NCBI GenBank assembly: GCA_003444615.1
Contig: DLUN01000025.1
Span: 1-5,387, forward strand
Direction of reading: 5' to 3'
DNA from: Syntrophomonas sp.
GTDB taxonomy: Bacteria > Bacillota > Syntrophomonadia > Syntrophomonadales > Syntrophomonadaceae
DNA: 5,387 nucleotides
This document shows, one piece after another, positions 1-5,387 of the stretch. Below the pieces are notes generated by a model. It did not search any database, was not told the DNA's origin, and worked only from the letters and a program-made list of their open reading frames with translations. The translations under genes were made by a program, and so were the position numbers. How positions within the stretch are numbered: position 1 is the stretch's first letter; each line of letters begins with the position of its first letter.

Positions 1-19
1 AGATGTGTATAAGAGACAG
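1..19 (+). other. Nextera transposase adapter / Tn5 mosaic-end remnant (artefact)
   Basis: The first 19 bases read AGATGTGTATAAGAGACAG, an exact match to the Tn5 mosaic end used in Nextera (tagmentation) sequencing libraries. It sits exactly at the contig edge, as expected for an untrimmed read end. Read in the frame of the downstream gene it gives the peptide MCIRDS, whose apparent ATG at base 3 is therefore an artificial start. Genomic sequence should be taken to begin at base 20. It is not evidence of a natural Tn5-like transposon, because nothing else of a transposon follows. Confidence 0.97.
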
Positions 20-731
20 CTTTCTTATATTTTTGATCACTTTGCTCAGCTATGCCCCGGTATCCAATGATATGCCTTTAGATCAGTTGGCCAGTATAAT
101 GCCCTGGGATGCTTATGTCCAGGTAAGGGGCGTTATCGAGGAGACCCTGCAGGCTCGCTCCCATACCTTAATGTCCATTGGTATGATTATTACTCTATGG
201 GCGGCTTCTACCGGTGTCAGTGCTTTAATTCATGGTATCAACCGGGCTTACTGCGAAAAAGAAACCCGTTCCTTCTGGAAAGTGCGGGGGTTGTCTCTCC
301 TATTCACCCTGGCTCTAGCTTTGATTATGCTATTTGCCTTTGTTATGCTGATTTTTGGCAGAATTATGGTAGAGTCCCTTTTTACCTTATTAGGGGCCGA
401 TCATTATTTTACTCGTATCTGGAGATATATACGCTATTTTATTCCCTTGGTGGCTATGTTATTGGTTTTTACACTGCTCTACCGTTTCAGCCCTAACCTC
501 AAATTAACTTCCCGGGATGTTCTGCCCGGGTCTATATTAGCCAGTCTGGGCTGGATCATTTCTTCTTCAGTCTTTGCCTGGTATGTGGAGCACTTTGCGA
601 ACTACACTATTATTTACGGAAGCTTAGGGGGAATTATCATTTTGCTGGTATGGCTGTATTTAAGCAGTGTGGTAATCCTGCTGGGAGGTGAATTAAATGC
701 CGTGTTGGGATTGCCCCGCGCGCACTCCTAA
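20..731 (+). CDS. YihY/BrkB-family (UPF0761) integral membrane protein, 5'-truncated
   Basis: This is the C-terminal part, about 236 residues, of a polytopic inner-membrane protein of the YihY/virulence factor BrkB family. Full members are usually about 280-300 residues, so roughly 50 N-terminal residues are missing beyond the contig edge. The first whole genomic codon is at 21-23; the apparent ATG at base 3 belongs to the adapter. Counting from that ATG, hydrophobic segments lie near residues 7-18 (rest of the first helix), 55-75, 97-119, 144-161, 175-195 and 204-225. Family hallmarks seen are WAASTGVSALIHGINRAY (66-83), the FAWYVEHFANYTIIYGSLGG stretch (191-210) and the closing LLGGELNAVL (226-235). 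The family is widespread; BrkB was first linked to serum resistance in Bordetella, but the molecular function is not settled and ribonuclease BN naming is a historical error. The family call is firm, the role unknown. The gene converges on the GGDEF gene. Confidence 0.93.
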
Positions 732-765
732 TGCCATGCATAGTAGCCAAAAGGTACTTATGGCA
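732..765. terminator. Imperfect hairpin between convergent genes, possible transcription end
   Basis: Directly after the stop of the YihY/BrkB gene, TGCCAT (732-737) pairs with ATGGCA (760-765). Inside this, GTA-G-CC (743-748) pairs with GGTAC (753-757) around an AAAA loop, with a bulged G. A second, competing pairing is ATGCC (731-735) with GGCAT (774-778). The site lies in the 72-bp gap between two convergent genes, where a bidirectional terminator is expected. Neither strand has the T-run typical of an intrinsic terminator, so this is a weak call resting on position and symmetry. Confidence 0.3.
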
Positions 766-803
766 AACCCACCGGCATGATACCATTTAGGTAAGAGCTG
801 TTT

Positions 804-1664
804 TCACATCAATGACCGCTTATCTGTGCTAAAGATTTGGGGATAATATTTATCTTTATGAAAAGCGTTTTCCCCGGCCTGCTGAACCAAGTCAGTCACT
901 CTCATCCGGGAACCGGGCTGGTATTCAGCAAAACCATCACATATAGCAGCTTGCCACTTGCAGTGAGCAAAGATCGGATTTGGTTGCCAAGAATTGATAA
1001 CTCTATCCCTAACACCCATTGCTTCCGGTATGGTGCACTGTGGCAGTACCACTATCATTTCGTCATCAGCCATGCGGAAGATGGTATCAGTTTTTCTAAT
1101 ATTTTCGCTTATAATTCTGCTTATCTCTTTTACTAGCTTATCTGTCTTGTCATATCCTAGCCTTTTCCTCAGTTGCTTTAGATTATTAATATTAATAGAC
1201 CATATGGTAAGAGAGCATTGTTGTTTTTCCGCCAGGTGTAATTGGTTTACCAACCAGGCCATACCCGTCTTCCTGTTTAACAGCCCCGTAAGTGAATCAC
1301 TGGTAGTCTGCACCCTAAGCTGTTCAGCTAGGTGATTACGCCGTTCTATTTCTTGGTTGAGCTGTTTTACGGTGTTGGTTAATTCCGCTTTCAGCTCAAG
1401 TATATGTTTTTCTAAAAGACTATTCTCTATTGCCGCACCTTCAGCCCATATCTGGTATTTTCGCACTATGTGCAAAACATACCACCCATATAAACCTAAG
1501 CCCACGGCTACCATGAACAGCATTATTAATAAACCCCAAATAACGCTAGGATAATTACTTTGATTATTAGCTATCCCCCAGTGAAGTCCGGTGAGATACA
1601 ATAATAACCCCACTAGTAGGAGCAACAGGATAGCTCCAAAAGCTTGATAACCTTTGTTGCTCAT
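804..1664 (-). CDS. Membrane-anchored degenerate GGDEF-domain protein, probable c-di-GMP sensor
   Basis: 286 residues. Two membrane helices lie near residues 8-27 and 41-65, then a charged, probably coiled-coil segment (about 72-118), then a cytoplasmic GGDEF domain (about 119-275). The domain entry motif DSLTGLLNR (123-131) is intact. The signature is not: GGDEF is replaced by ADDEM (199-203, bases 1056-1070), and the DxDxFKxxND block reads NINNLKQLRK (158-167). Aligned by eye to PleD, metal ligand D327 becomes Asn158 and guanine-binding N335 becomes Arg166, while D344 is kept as Asp175. The inhibitory c-di-GMP site RxxD is kept at Arg190-Asp193, at the usual spacing before the signature. 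Active diguanylate cyclases need the lost residues, so I infer no cyclase activity and a possible role in c-di-GMP binding or dimer scaffolding. No PAS, HAMP or EAL domain is seen. The ATG is preceded 10 bases upstream by a weak AGGCGGG. It lies 114 bp downstream of the patatin gene on the same strand. Confidence 0.9.
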   Translation of the reverse strand: MSNKGYQAFGAILLLLLVGLLLYLTGLHWGIANNQSNYPSVIWGLLIMLFMVAVGLGLYGWYVLHIVRKYQIWAEGAAIENSLLEKHILELKAELTNTVKQLNQEIERRNHLAEQLRVQTTSDSLTGLLNRKTGMAWLVNQLHLAEKQQCSLTIWSININNLKQLRKRLGYDKTDKLVKEISRIISENIRKTDTIFRMADDEMIVVLPQCTIPEAMGVRDRVINSWQPNPIFAHCKWQAAICDGFAEYQPGSRMRVTDLVQQAGENAFHKDKYYPQIFSTDKRSLM

Positions 1665-1674
1665 AAGTCATTAT

Positions 1675-1702
1675 CCCGCCTTTACCTTGTTTATTTAGGC
1701 GG
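1675..1702 (-). promoter_or_regulatory. Hairpin that could mask the ribosome binding site of the GGDEF gene
   Basis: On the minus strand CCGCCT (1702-1697) can pair with AGGCGG (1681-1676) across a 15-base AT-rich loop. The right arm is the only purine-rich, Shine-Dalgarno-like stretch ahead of the GGDEF start codon, 10 bases from the ATG. A six-pair GC-rich stem here would hide it and could lower translation. This is structural inference only; the stem is short and could be chance. No good sigma-A promoter was found in the 114-bp gap, which agrees with read-through from the patatin gene. Confidence 0.25.
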
Positions 1703-1778
1703 CTTTCTTCATTTATCCCCATTTTTCCTGCATCCTAGATAAATAAGAGCTATTATTCCCGAATCACTTTGCGACTAT

Positions 1779-3050
1779 TTAGGTCAAAGGTCTTGGTTCG
1801 GTTATTTCTGTGGCTCCAGTTAAGGGAGGGGGTTTAGGGGGTTTTTCCTCAACTAACCCCCTAAACAAAGGTTCCACCGTTTCATCCAAGAGCTTTTTTC
1901 GTGCGTCCCGTGACCAAACCCGATTATGCTTTATTAAATCACGGCGTGTGTTTTTGGTGTTTCCCACATTTGAATGGTAATGGGCTTTTACCAAGCTAAT
2001 AAATTCATCCAGATAGTATATGTTAAAACGCTCCAGACCACATCTTACGGCGATTTCCTCCAACAGTCTAAGGCCTATGTCTTCGTAGTCTAACTGGCGA
2101 TTTATTCCCAGCAGTTCACAATAGCGCGGTATGATGTGCTCAAAAAGCATCCTTTTATGAGATCCTCCCTTAAAGCCCATAGCTCTTCCGATATCGCGGA
2201 CTATTTCCTGGTCCAGGGTTAGAAAGCAGTCCAGGAAATAATCATTGTCCCAGGGATAGAGATAGTATTTGAACCCCTTTAACTGACGCAATGTCTTGAT
2301 AGCATCAAAGTAGCCCATTTGCAGGTTGGTACGGGCTGTTTCCGAGTTGAACTGAAGTATACCGCCTAAATCATCAGAAGGACTTATATAGGTAAGGTTC
2401 AGCCCTTTTTGACGTACCCGGCGGTAGCGTCCCGGTCCATGTGTGCGCAGGACAATAATATCAGTATAGCCTCTAGCCACCAGCAAATTAACCGGCATGT
2501 TATCATGCAGACCCCCGTCGATCATACGCTTACCTTCCACCGGATCCACCTTAAATCCAGGCAAGCTGGCACTGGCTATCAGGTAGTCTGCCAGTTTCCC
2601 TCTGGGGATATCTTCCAAGAATAATTCCATAGGGCGCAATTCGTTAAGCGATACCACCACCAGGCCAAAATCTAAGCCGGATTCACGGATAAGCTCTTCA
2701 TTGATAACCTCATTTACCAGCTCTTTTAACGGGGTAATATCAAGGCCTCTCTTACTGAATATTTCCCGCAGCCGCTTAAGCAGTCGCGGCAAGTTTTCCC
2801 GGCTGAAAGCCAGGTTATTAAAATACTCCATCTCCCTAGGGTTTACCTTAAACACCCGGGCAGGATGGATATCCCACCATAATTGATAGGCCAAGTCAGC
2901 TTCTCCCTGGGCTATCATGGCACCGTTGAGTGCTCCTACCGATGTTCCAGCAATACCCTCAATTTGGATACCCATTTCTTGGAGGGCTCGATAGGCTCCG
3001 ATTTGAAATGCTCCCCGGGCACCTCCACCTTCTAATACCAGTCCTACCAA
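1779..3050 (-). CDS. Patatin-like phospholipase (serine acyl hydrolase) with C-terminal extension
   Basis: 423 residues, a cytosolic patatin-family lipid acyl hydrolase expected to cleave acyl esters through a Ser-Asp dyad. All family blocks are visible: oxyanion loop EGGGARGAF (7-15), nucleophile elbow GTSVG with Ser37 (35-39, bases 2934-2948), the ASASLPGF block (159-166) and catalytic DGG with Asp178 (178-180). No signal peptide or membrane segment is seen. After the patatin core (about 1-205) comes a region of about 215 residues that I cannot assign to a named domain; it is helical-looking and ends in a basic stretch and a proline-rich tail (EEKPPKPPPL). The start is TTG: the frame upstream of it has no ATG or GTG before a TAG stop, and the protein begins right at the conserved VGLVLEGGG strand. 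It is preceded by the glnS terminator and a candidate promoter, and followed by the GGDEF gene. Substrate and physiological role are unknown; membrane lipid turnover is a family-level guess. Confidence 0.93.
   Translation of the reverse strand: MVGLVLEGGGARGAFQIGAYRALQEMGIQIEGIAGTSVGALNGAMIAQGEADLAYQLWWDIHPARVFKVNPREMEYFNNLAFSRENLPRLLKRLREIFSKRGLDITPLKELVNEVINEELIRESGLDFGLVVVSLNELRPMELFLEDIPRGKLADYLIASASLPGFKVDPVEGKRMIDGGLHDNMPVNLLVARGYTDIIVLRTHGPGRYRRVRQKGLNLTYISPSDDLGGILQFNSETARTNLQMGYFDAIKTLRQLKGFKYYLYPWDNDYFLDCFLTLDQEIVRDIGRAMGFKGGSHKRMLFEHIIPRYCELLGINRQLDYEDIGLRLLEEIAVRCGLERFNIYYLDEFISLVKAHYHSNVGNTKNTRRDLIKHNRVWSRDARKKLLDETVEPLFRGLVEEKPPKPPPLTGATEITEPRPLT
1832..1866. repeat. Perfect 12-bp inverted repeat inside the 3' end of the patatin gene
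   Basis: GTTTAGGGGGTT (1832-1843) and AACCCCCTAAAC (1855-1866) are exact reverse complements separated by 11 bases. In the patatin frame this hairpin encodes the segment running from LFRGL to EEKPPK near the C terminus. Just to its left, on the plus strand, lie further G-runs (1824-1826 and 1828-1832), so the stretch 1824-1841 is unusually G-rich. There is no T-run after the stem on the minus strand, so it does not look like an intrinsic terminator, and it lies inside the coding region about 50 bases before the stop. Confidence 0.85.
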
Positions 3051-3057
3051 CCACCTG

Positions 3058-3064
3058 CACCCCC
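3058..3064 (-). promoter_or_regulatory. Ribosome binding site supporting the TTG start of the patatin gene
   Basis: On the minus strand GGGGGTG ends seven bases before the TTG; its GGGGG core is nine bases away. It can pair with the anti-Shine-Dalgarno CACCTCC with one G-U wobble. A second partial match, AGGTGG, abuts the TTG and is too close to be used. The frame has a TAG stop eight codons upstream and no ATG or GTG between, so TTG at 3050-3048 is the only reasonable start. Confidence 0.6.
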
Positions 3065-3073
3065 AGGTAAACT

Positions 3074-3111
3074 ATTATATTAATTATGCCACCTCAGTTT
3101 TATTTGCCCAA
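3074..3111 (-). promoter_or_regulatory. Candidate sigma-A promoter for the patatin (and GGDEF) genes
   Basis: On the minus strand TTGGGC (3111-3106) lies 17 bases before CATAAT (3088-3083), a plausible -35/-10 pair with a poor second half of the -35. A perfect TATAAT also occurs at 3079-3074 but has no good -35 at the right distance. Start from the first pair would give a leader of about 25 bases; from the second about 16. The site sits between the glnS terminator and the patatin start, where a promoter is needed. Confidence 0.42.
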
Positions 3112-3193
3112 TCCCCGCTTTTTTTACAGTTAATCATCATTAGCATTTCAATGCCTGCAGGTCTTATTCTATCAGGCAAGAAATTTTATATAA

Positions 3194-3230
3194 GGAAAAC
3201 AAAAGGCTGCCCGTAAAAGGCAGCCCCTTT
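3194..3230 (-). terminator. Intrinsic terminator of glnS
   Basis: On the minus strand GGCTGCC (3225-3219) and GGCAGCC (3211-3205) form a perfect seven-pair GC-rich stem with a TTTTACG loop. It is followed by TTTTGTTTTCC (3204-3194), and an AAAGG stretch ahead of the stem can extend the pairing into the T-run. It begins 14 bases after the glnS stop codon. This is a textbook rho-independent terminator and separates glnS from the patatin gene. Confidence 0.9.
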
Positions 3231-3238
3231 GTTTCCAG

Positions 3239-4972
3239 TTATCCTTCCTTGCTCTTGATTTTAGCCCAAGTATCACGTAACCCCACTATACGGTTAAAGA
3301 CTAGTTTCCCATTGGTCTTATCCGGATCAACCACAAAATAACCCTGCCGCAGGAATTGGTACCTGCTTTCAACTGGTGCCGAAGCCAGACTGGGTTCCAC
3401 AAGAGATTCGGTCAAGATTTCTAAAGAATGGGGGTTTATAAAGCTGGTAAAGTCGGCGCCCTCTTCTTCATCGTCGTCGGGGTTTTCTTTTAAGAACAAG
3501 TGGTCATAAAGGCGAACTTCTGCAGGTATGGCGTGCTGAGCAGATACCCAATGCAAGGTGCCTTTCACCCGGCGGTTAGCATTGGGGCCTCCGCTTTTGG
3601 AATCCGGGTCATAAGTACAGTGCAGCTCAATAATCTGGCCTTGGTCATCTTTGATGACTTCCTGGCATTGTATAATATAAGCACTTTTAAGCCGCACTTC
3701 TCCTCCCGGCCGCAGTCGGAAGAATTTCTTGGGAGGATCTTCCATGAAGTCTTCTTGTTCAATATACAGTTCCCGGGTGAAAGGTATTTCCCGGGTACCC
3801 ATCTCCGGCTGTTCCGCATTGTTCTCCGTGGTCAACCACTCCACCTGATTTTCCGGATAGTTGGTGATAACCACCTTTAAGGGACGCAATACCGCCATAA
3901 CTCGTGGGGCTCGCTGGTTTAAGTCCTCACGTATGCAGTGTTCTAGCAATGCTATGTCCACGGTGCTATTACGCTTAGCTACTCCAATCCGTTCGCAGAA
4001 GTCGCGAATAGCCTCGGGAGTATAACCCCGTCTGCGCAGTCCGGCAATAGTAGGCATGCGTGGGTCATCCCATCCCCGCACCAGACCCTTTTCTACCAGT
4101 AGGCGCAGTTTGCGTTTGCTCATTACCGTATAGGTTAAGTTCAAGCGAGCAAATTCAATCTGCTGAGGCCGACCATGGGTTTCCTTATCGTAATCAACAT
4201 TTTCAACACACCAGTCATAAAGAGGTCGATGATCGGCGAACTCCAAGGTACAAATAGAGTGGGTGATGCTCTCCAGGGCATCGGACAAAGGGTGAGCGTA
4301 ATCATACATGGGATATATACACCACTTGTCACCAGTACGGTGATGATGAGAGTGTTGAATCCTGTATAAAACCGGATCCCGCATGTTGAGGTTCGGAGAG
4401 GCCATATCTATTTTGGCCCGCAGTACCCGTGCGCCATCTGGAAATTCGCCATTTTTCATACGTTCAAATAAGTCTAAATTTTCTTCGACTGAACGGTTAC
4501 GGTAGGGACTTTCCCGGCCCGGTTCAGTTAAAGTACCCCGGTATTCTCTGATTTCCTCTGCACTCAGGTCACATACATAAGCTTTGCCCTCTTTAATCAG
4601 TTGACAGGCAAACTCATATAACTGGTCAAAGTAATCGGATGCGTAATAGAGGCGGTCGTCCCAATCAAAGCCCAGCCAGCGCACATTTTCTTTTATGGAT
4701 TCCACATATTCAGTTTCTTCTTTGCTAGGATTCGTGTCATCAAAACGAAGATTGCACAGTCCTCCATTAGCTGCGGCCAGTCCGAAATTGAGACAGATAG
4801 ATTTAGCATGTCCTATATGCAAATAACCATTAGGTTCGGGAGGGAAGCGGGTGTGCACCCGACCTTGATTCTTACCGGACTGTAAGTCCTGGCTGATTAT
4901 ACTTTGGATAAAGTTAACGGGTAAATCCTCAGCTGTTTCCTGACTCAGCTTTTTTTCATCCCGGTCACTCAT
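3239..4972 (-). CDS. glnS: Glutaminyl-tRNA synthetase (glutamine--tRNA ligase)
   Basis: 577 residues, a cytosolic class I aminoacyl-tRNA synthetase that charges tRNA-Gln with glutamine using ATP. The N-terminal catalytic Rossmann fold carries [15 protein letters not shown] (41-55; the HIGH motif is 52-55, bases 4808-4819) and VMSKRK (283-288; bases 4109-4123 for MSKRK). Between them lie the GlnRS-type blocks RAKIDMASP (185-193), [11 protein letters not shown] (217-227) and [11 protein letters not shown] (235-245). The beta-barrel anticodon-binding region follows from about 358 and ends in VGLRDTWAK (563-571). The residue pattern tracks E. coli GlnRS (554 aa) along its whole length and is GlnRS rather than GluRS. 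The extra length is mainly an N-terminal stretch of about 15 residues and an acidic DDDEEE insertion (499-504). The ATG has AAGGAGG 11 bases upstream. It has its own promoter and terminator, so it is probably monocistronic. No T-box leader fits, as the leader is only about 60 bases. The product call is essentially certain. Confidence 0.98.
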   Translation of the reverse strand: MSDRDEKKLSQETAEDLPVNFIQSIISQDLQSGKNQGRVHTRFPPEPNGYLHIGHAKSICLNFGLAAANGGLCNLRFDDTNPSKEETEYVESIKENVRWLGFDWDDRLYYASDYFDQLYEFACQLIKEGKAYVCDLSAEEIREYRGTLTEPGRESPYRNRSVEENLDLFERMKNGEFPDGARVLRAKIDMASPNLNMRDPVLYRIQHSHHHRTGDKWCIYPMYDYAHPLSDALESITHSICTLEFADHRPLYDWCVENVDYDKETHGRPQQIEFARLNLTYTVMSKRKLRLLVEKGLVRGWDDPRMPTIAGLRRRGYTPEAIRDFCERIGVAKRNSTVDIALLEHCIREDLNQRAPRVMAVLRPLKVVITNYPENQVEWLTTENNAEQPEMGTREIPFTRELYIEQEDFMEDPPKKFFRLRPGGEVRLKSAYIIQCQEVIKDDQGQIIELHCTYDPDSKSGGPNANRRVKGTLHWVSAQHAIPAEVRLYDHLFLKENPDDDEEEGADFTSFINPHSLEILTESLVEPSLASAPVESRYQFLRQGYFVVDPDKTNGKLVFNRIVGLRDTWAKIKSKEG

Positions 4973-4983
4973 ATTAATGACTT

Positions 4984-4990
4984 CCTCCTT
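4984..4990 (-). promoter_or_regulatory. Ribosome binding site of glnS
   Basis: On the minus strand AAGGAGG is followed by 11 bases and the ATG at 4972-4970. The match to the anti-Shine-Dalgarno is near perfect; the spacing is slightly long. No in-frame ATG, GTG or TTG lies between the site and this ATG, so it fixes the start. Confidence 0.75.
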
Positions 4991-5023
4991 ATCATAAAAG
5001 GGTTTCCAAAATGCCTTTAGATC

Positions 5024-5034
5024 ATAAGTCTTAT
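5024..5034. promoter_or_regulatory. Small palindrome at the predicted glnS transcription start
   Basis: ATAAG-A-CTTAT (minus strand) is a perfect five-pair palindrome with one central base. It spans the position about seven bases after the -10 box, where transcription should start, which is a usual place for a repressor operator. It is short and AT-rich, so chance is a real alternative. Confidence 0.2.
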
Positions 5035-5037
5035 ACC

Positions 5038-5066
5038 ATCATAGTTAATCCCTGGATGGCTTTCAA
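5038..5066 (-). promoter_or_regulatory. Sigma-A-type promoter of glnS
   Basis: On the minus strand TTGAAA (5066-5061; five of six matches to TTGACA) is followed after exactly 17 bases by TATGAT (5043-5038; five of six matches to TATAAT). It lies in the 119-bp gap between the membrane fusion protein stop and glnS. The predicted start near 5031 gives a leader of about 58 bases. Two further TATGAT copies (5026-5021 and 4996-4991) have no matching -35. Confidence 0.72.
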
Positions 5067-5091
5067 GCTATTTACCATACCAGCAGCTGGG

Positions 5092-5387
5092 TTACCAGAC
5101 TGGTTTGACCCGACTTCCTTCCTTTAATACCAGGCTGGCGTCCTTAACCACCATTTCACCAGGTTGAATACCTTCTATTATCTCCACTGACAACTGGTTT
5201 TTTTCGCCTATCTTAACCGGCTTGCTGACTATACGATTGTCAACCACTGCCATTACCTGATATTCACCATCGCTCATCAGACGTATTGCTTCCCGGGGCA
5301 GCAAGGTAACGTCCTCTTTATGGACGGTTTCGATCCCCACTCTCACTTCATAACCAGGCCGCAGATTAGCGGTTTCCTCCAAGCTTA
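5092..5387 (-). CDS. C-terminal part of an HlyD/MacA-type membrane fusion protein (efflux adaptor), cut by contig edge
   Basis: About 98 residues, open to the right edge. The leftmost codon that could be read as a start, TTG at 5382-5380, is preceded in frame by more coding sequence and is really an internal Leu. The order of features fits the last beta-barrel and membrane-proximal domains of periplasmic/extracytoplasmic adaptor subunits: LRPGYEVRVGI (barrel strand, just inside the edge), LLPREAI, a dgeyqVmaVvdn-type strand pair, then KPVKIGEKN, IIEGIQPGEMVV and LKEGSRVKPVW at the terminus. Such proteins link an inner-membrane ABC or RND pump to an outer component; in Gram-positives they usually partner MacB-like ABC permeases. 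Whether this one serves an ABC or RND system cannot be told because its N terminus and neighbours are outside the window. No convincing terminator follows its stop. Confidence 0.85.
   Translation of the reverse strand, partial: SLEETANLRPGYEVRVGIETVHKEDVTLLPREAIRLMSDGEYQVMAVVDNRIVSKPVKIGEKNQLSVEIIEGIQPGEMVVKDASLVLKEGSRVKPVW

Noticed and set aside
1..19. End of a natural Tn5-like transposon
   Set aside because: The 19-mer is the engineered mosaic end used in libraries and lies exactly at the contig edge, with no transposase, outer end or target duplication.
1676..1702. Plus-strand intrinsic terminator in the gap between the GGDEF and patatin genes
   Set aside because: The stem is followed by only an interrupted T-rich stretch and no plus-strand gene ends here.
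1824..1841. Three-tetrad G-quadruplex on the plus strand
   Set aside because: Only three runs of three or more G occur (lengths 3, 5 and 5), so a standard four-run motif is not met; at best a two-tetrad form.
804..3050. CBASS-type defence locus (patatin effector CapV plus nucleotide cyclase)
   Set aside because: The neighbour is a membrane-anchored GGDEF relative, not a CD-NTase, and no Cap2/Cap3-type genes are present.
3500..3880. 126-residue plus-strand reading frame opposite glnS
   Set aside because: It lies entirely antisense to conserved GlnRS coding sequence, resembles no known family and is a shadow frame.
4969..4995. Eight-codon leader reading frame (ATG at 4995) whose TGA overlaps the glnS ATG
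   Set aside because: It runs through the glnS ribosome binding site, has no good ribosome binding site of its own, and its peptide has no Gln codons that would suggest attenuation; likely chance.
4973..5066. T-box riboswitch ahead of glnS
   Set aside because: The promoter lies only about 60 bases before the start codon, too short for a T-box, and no terminator/antiterminator stems or T-box consensus are visible.
5081..5091. Terminator after the membrane fusion protein gene (CCAG-CTG-CTGG)
   Set aside because: Only a four-pair stem with no following T-run; too weak to call.
5381..5386. HindIII site at the right edge as evidence of a cloned insert end
   Set aside because: AAGCTT is frequent by chance and encodes in-frame residues of the adaptor protein; nothing else suggests vector sequence.

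Overview
The window looks like the end of an assembled contig from a Gram-positive-type bacterium, most likely an anaerobic Bacillota of the Clostridia. I infer this from strong AGGAGG-like ribosome binding sites, TTGAAA/TATGAT-type sigma-A promoter elements, a TTG start codon, moderate base composition, and the types of protein present. The taxonomic call is an inference; no 16S rRNA or lineage-diagnostic gene is present.

Layout, left to right. Bases 1-19 are not genomic: they match the Nextera transposase mosaic-end/adapter sequence exactly. Bases 20-731 (+) hold the C-terminal part of a YihY/BrkB-family polytopic membrane protein, cut by the contig edge. It converges on a minus-strand block across a short hairpin-containing spacer. 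That block, read in its own direction from right to left, contains four genes. The first is the C-terminal end of an HlyD/MacA-type membrane fusion protein (5387-5092, cut by the right edge). The second is glnS, glutaminyl-tRNA synthetase (4972-3239), with its own good promoter and a clear intrinsic terminator. The third is a cytosolic patatin-like serine acyl hydrolase (3050-1779, TTG start). The fourth is a membrane-anchored protein with a degenerate GGDEF domain (1664-804).

How they fit together. glnS appears to be a single-gene transcription unit: TTGAAA-17 bp-TATGAT upstream, then a GC-rich stem plus T-rich tract 14 bp after the stop. The patatin gene and the GGDEF gene lie downstream of that terminator on the same strand, 114 bp apart with no evident terminator between them, so they may be co-transcribed from a promoter near 3074-3111. 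The GGDEF protein has lost most active-site residues (ADDEM in place of GGDEF; Asn and Arg at a metal and a guanine-binding position) but keeps a correctly spaced RxxD inhibitory-site motif. It is therefore more plausibly a c-di-GMP sensor or scaffold than a cyclase.

Novelty. I see no clear new defence or mobile system, CRISPR array, RNA gene or insertion sequence. The points most worth a second look are the adapter fused into the first reading frame, the degenerate GGDEF protein with a retained I-site, and a perfect 12-bp inverted repeat embedded in the 3' coding end of the patatin gene, where it encodes a proline-rich tail.
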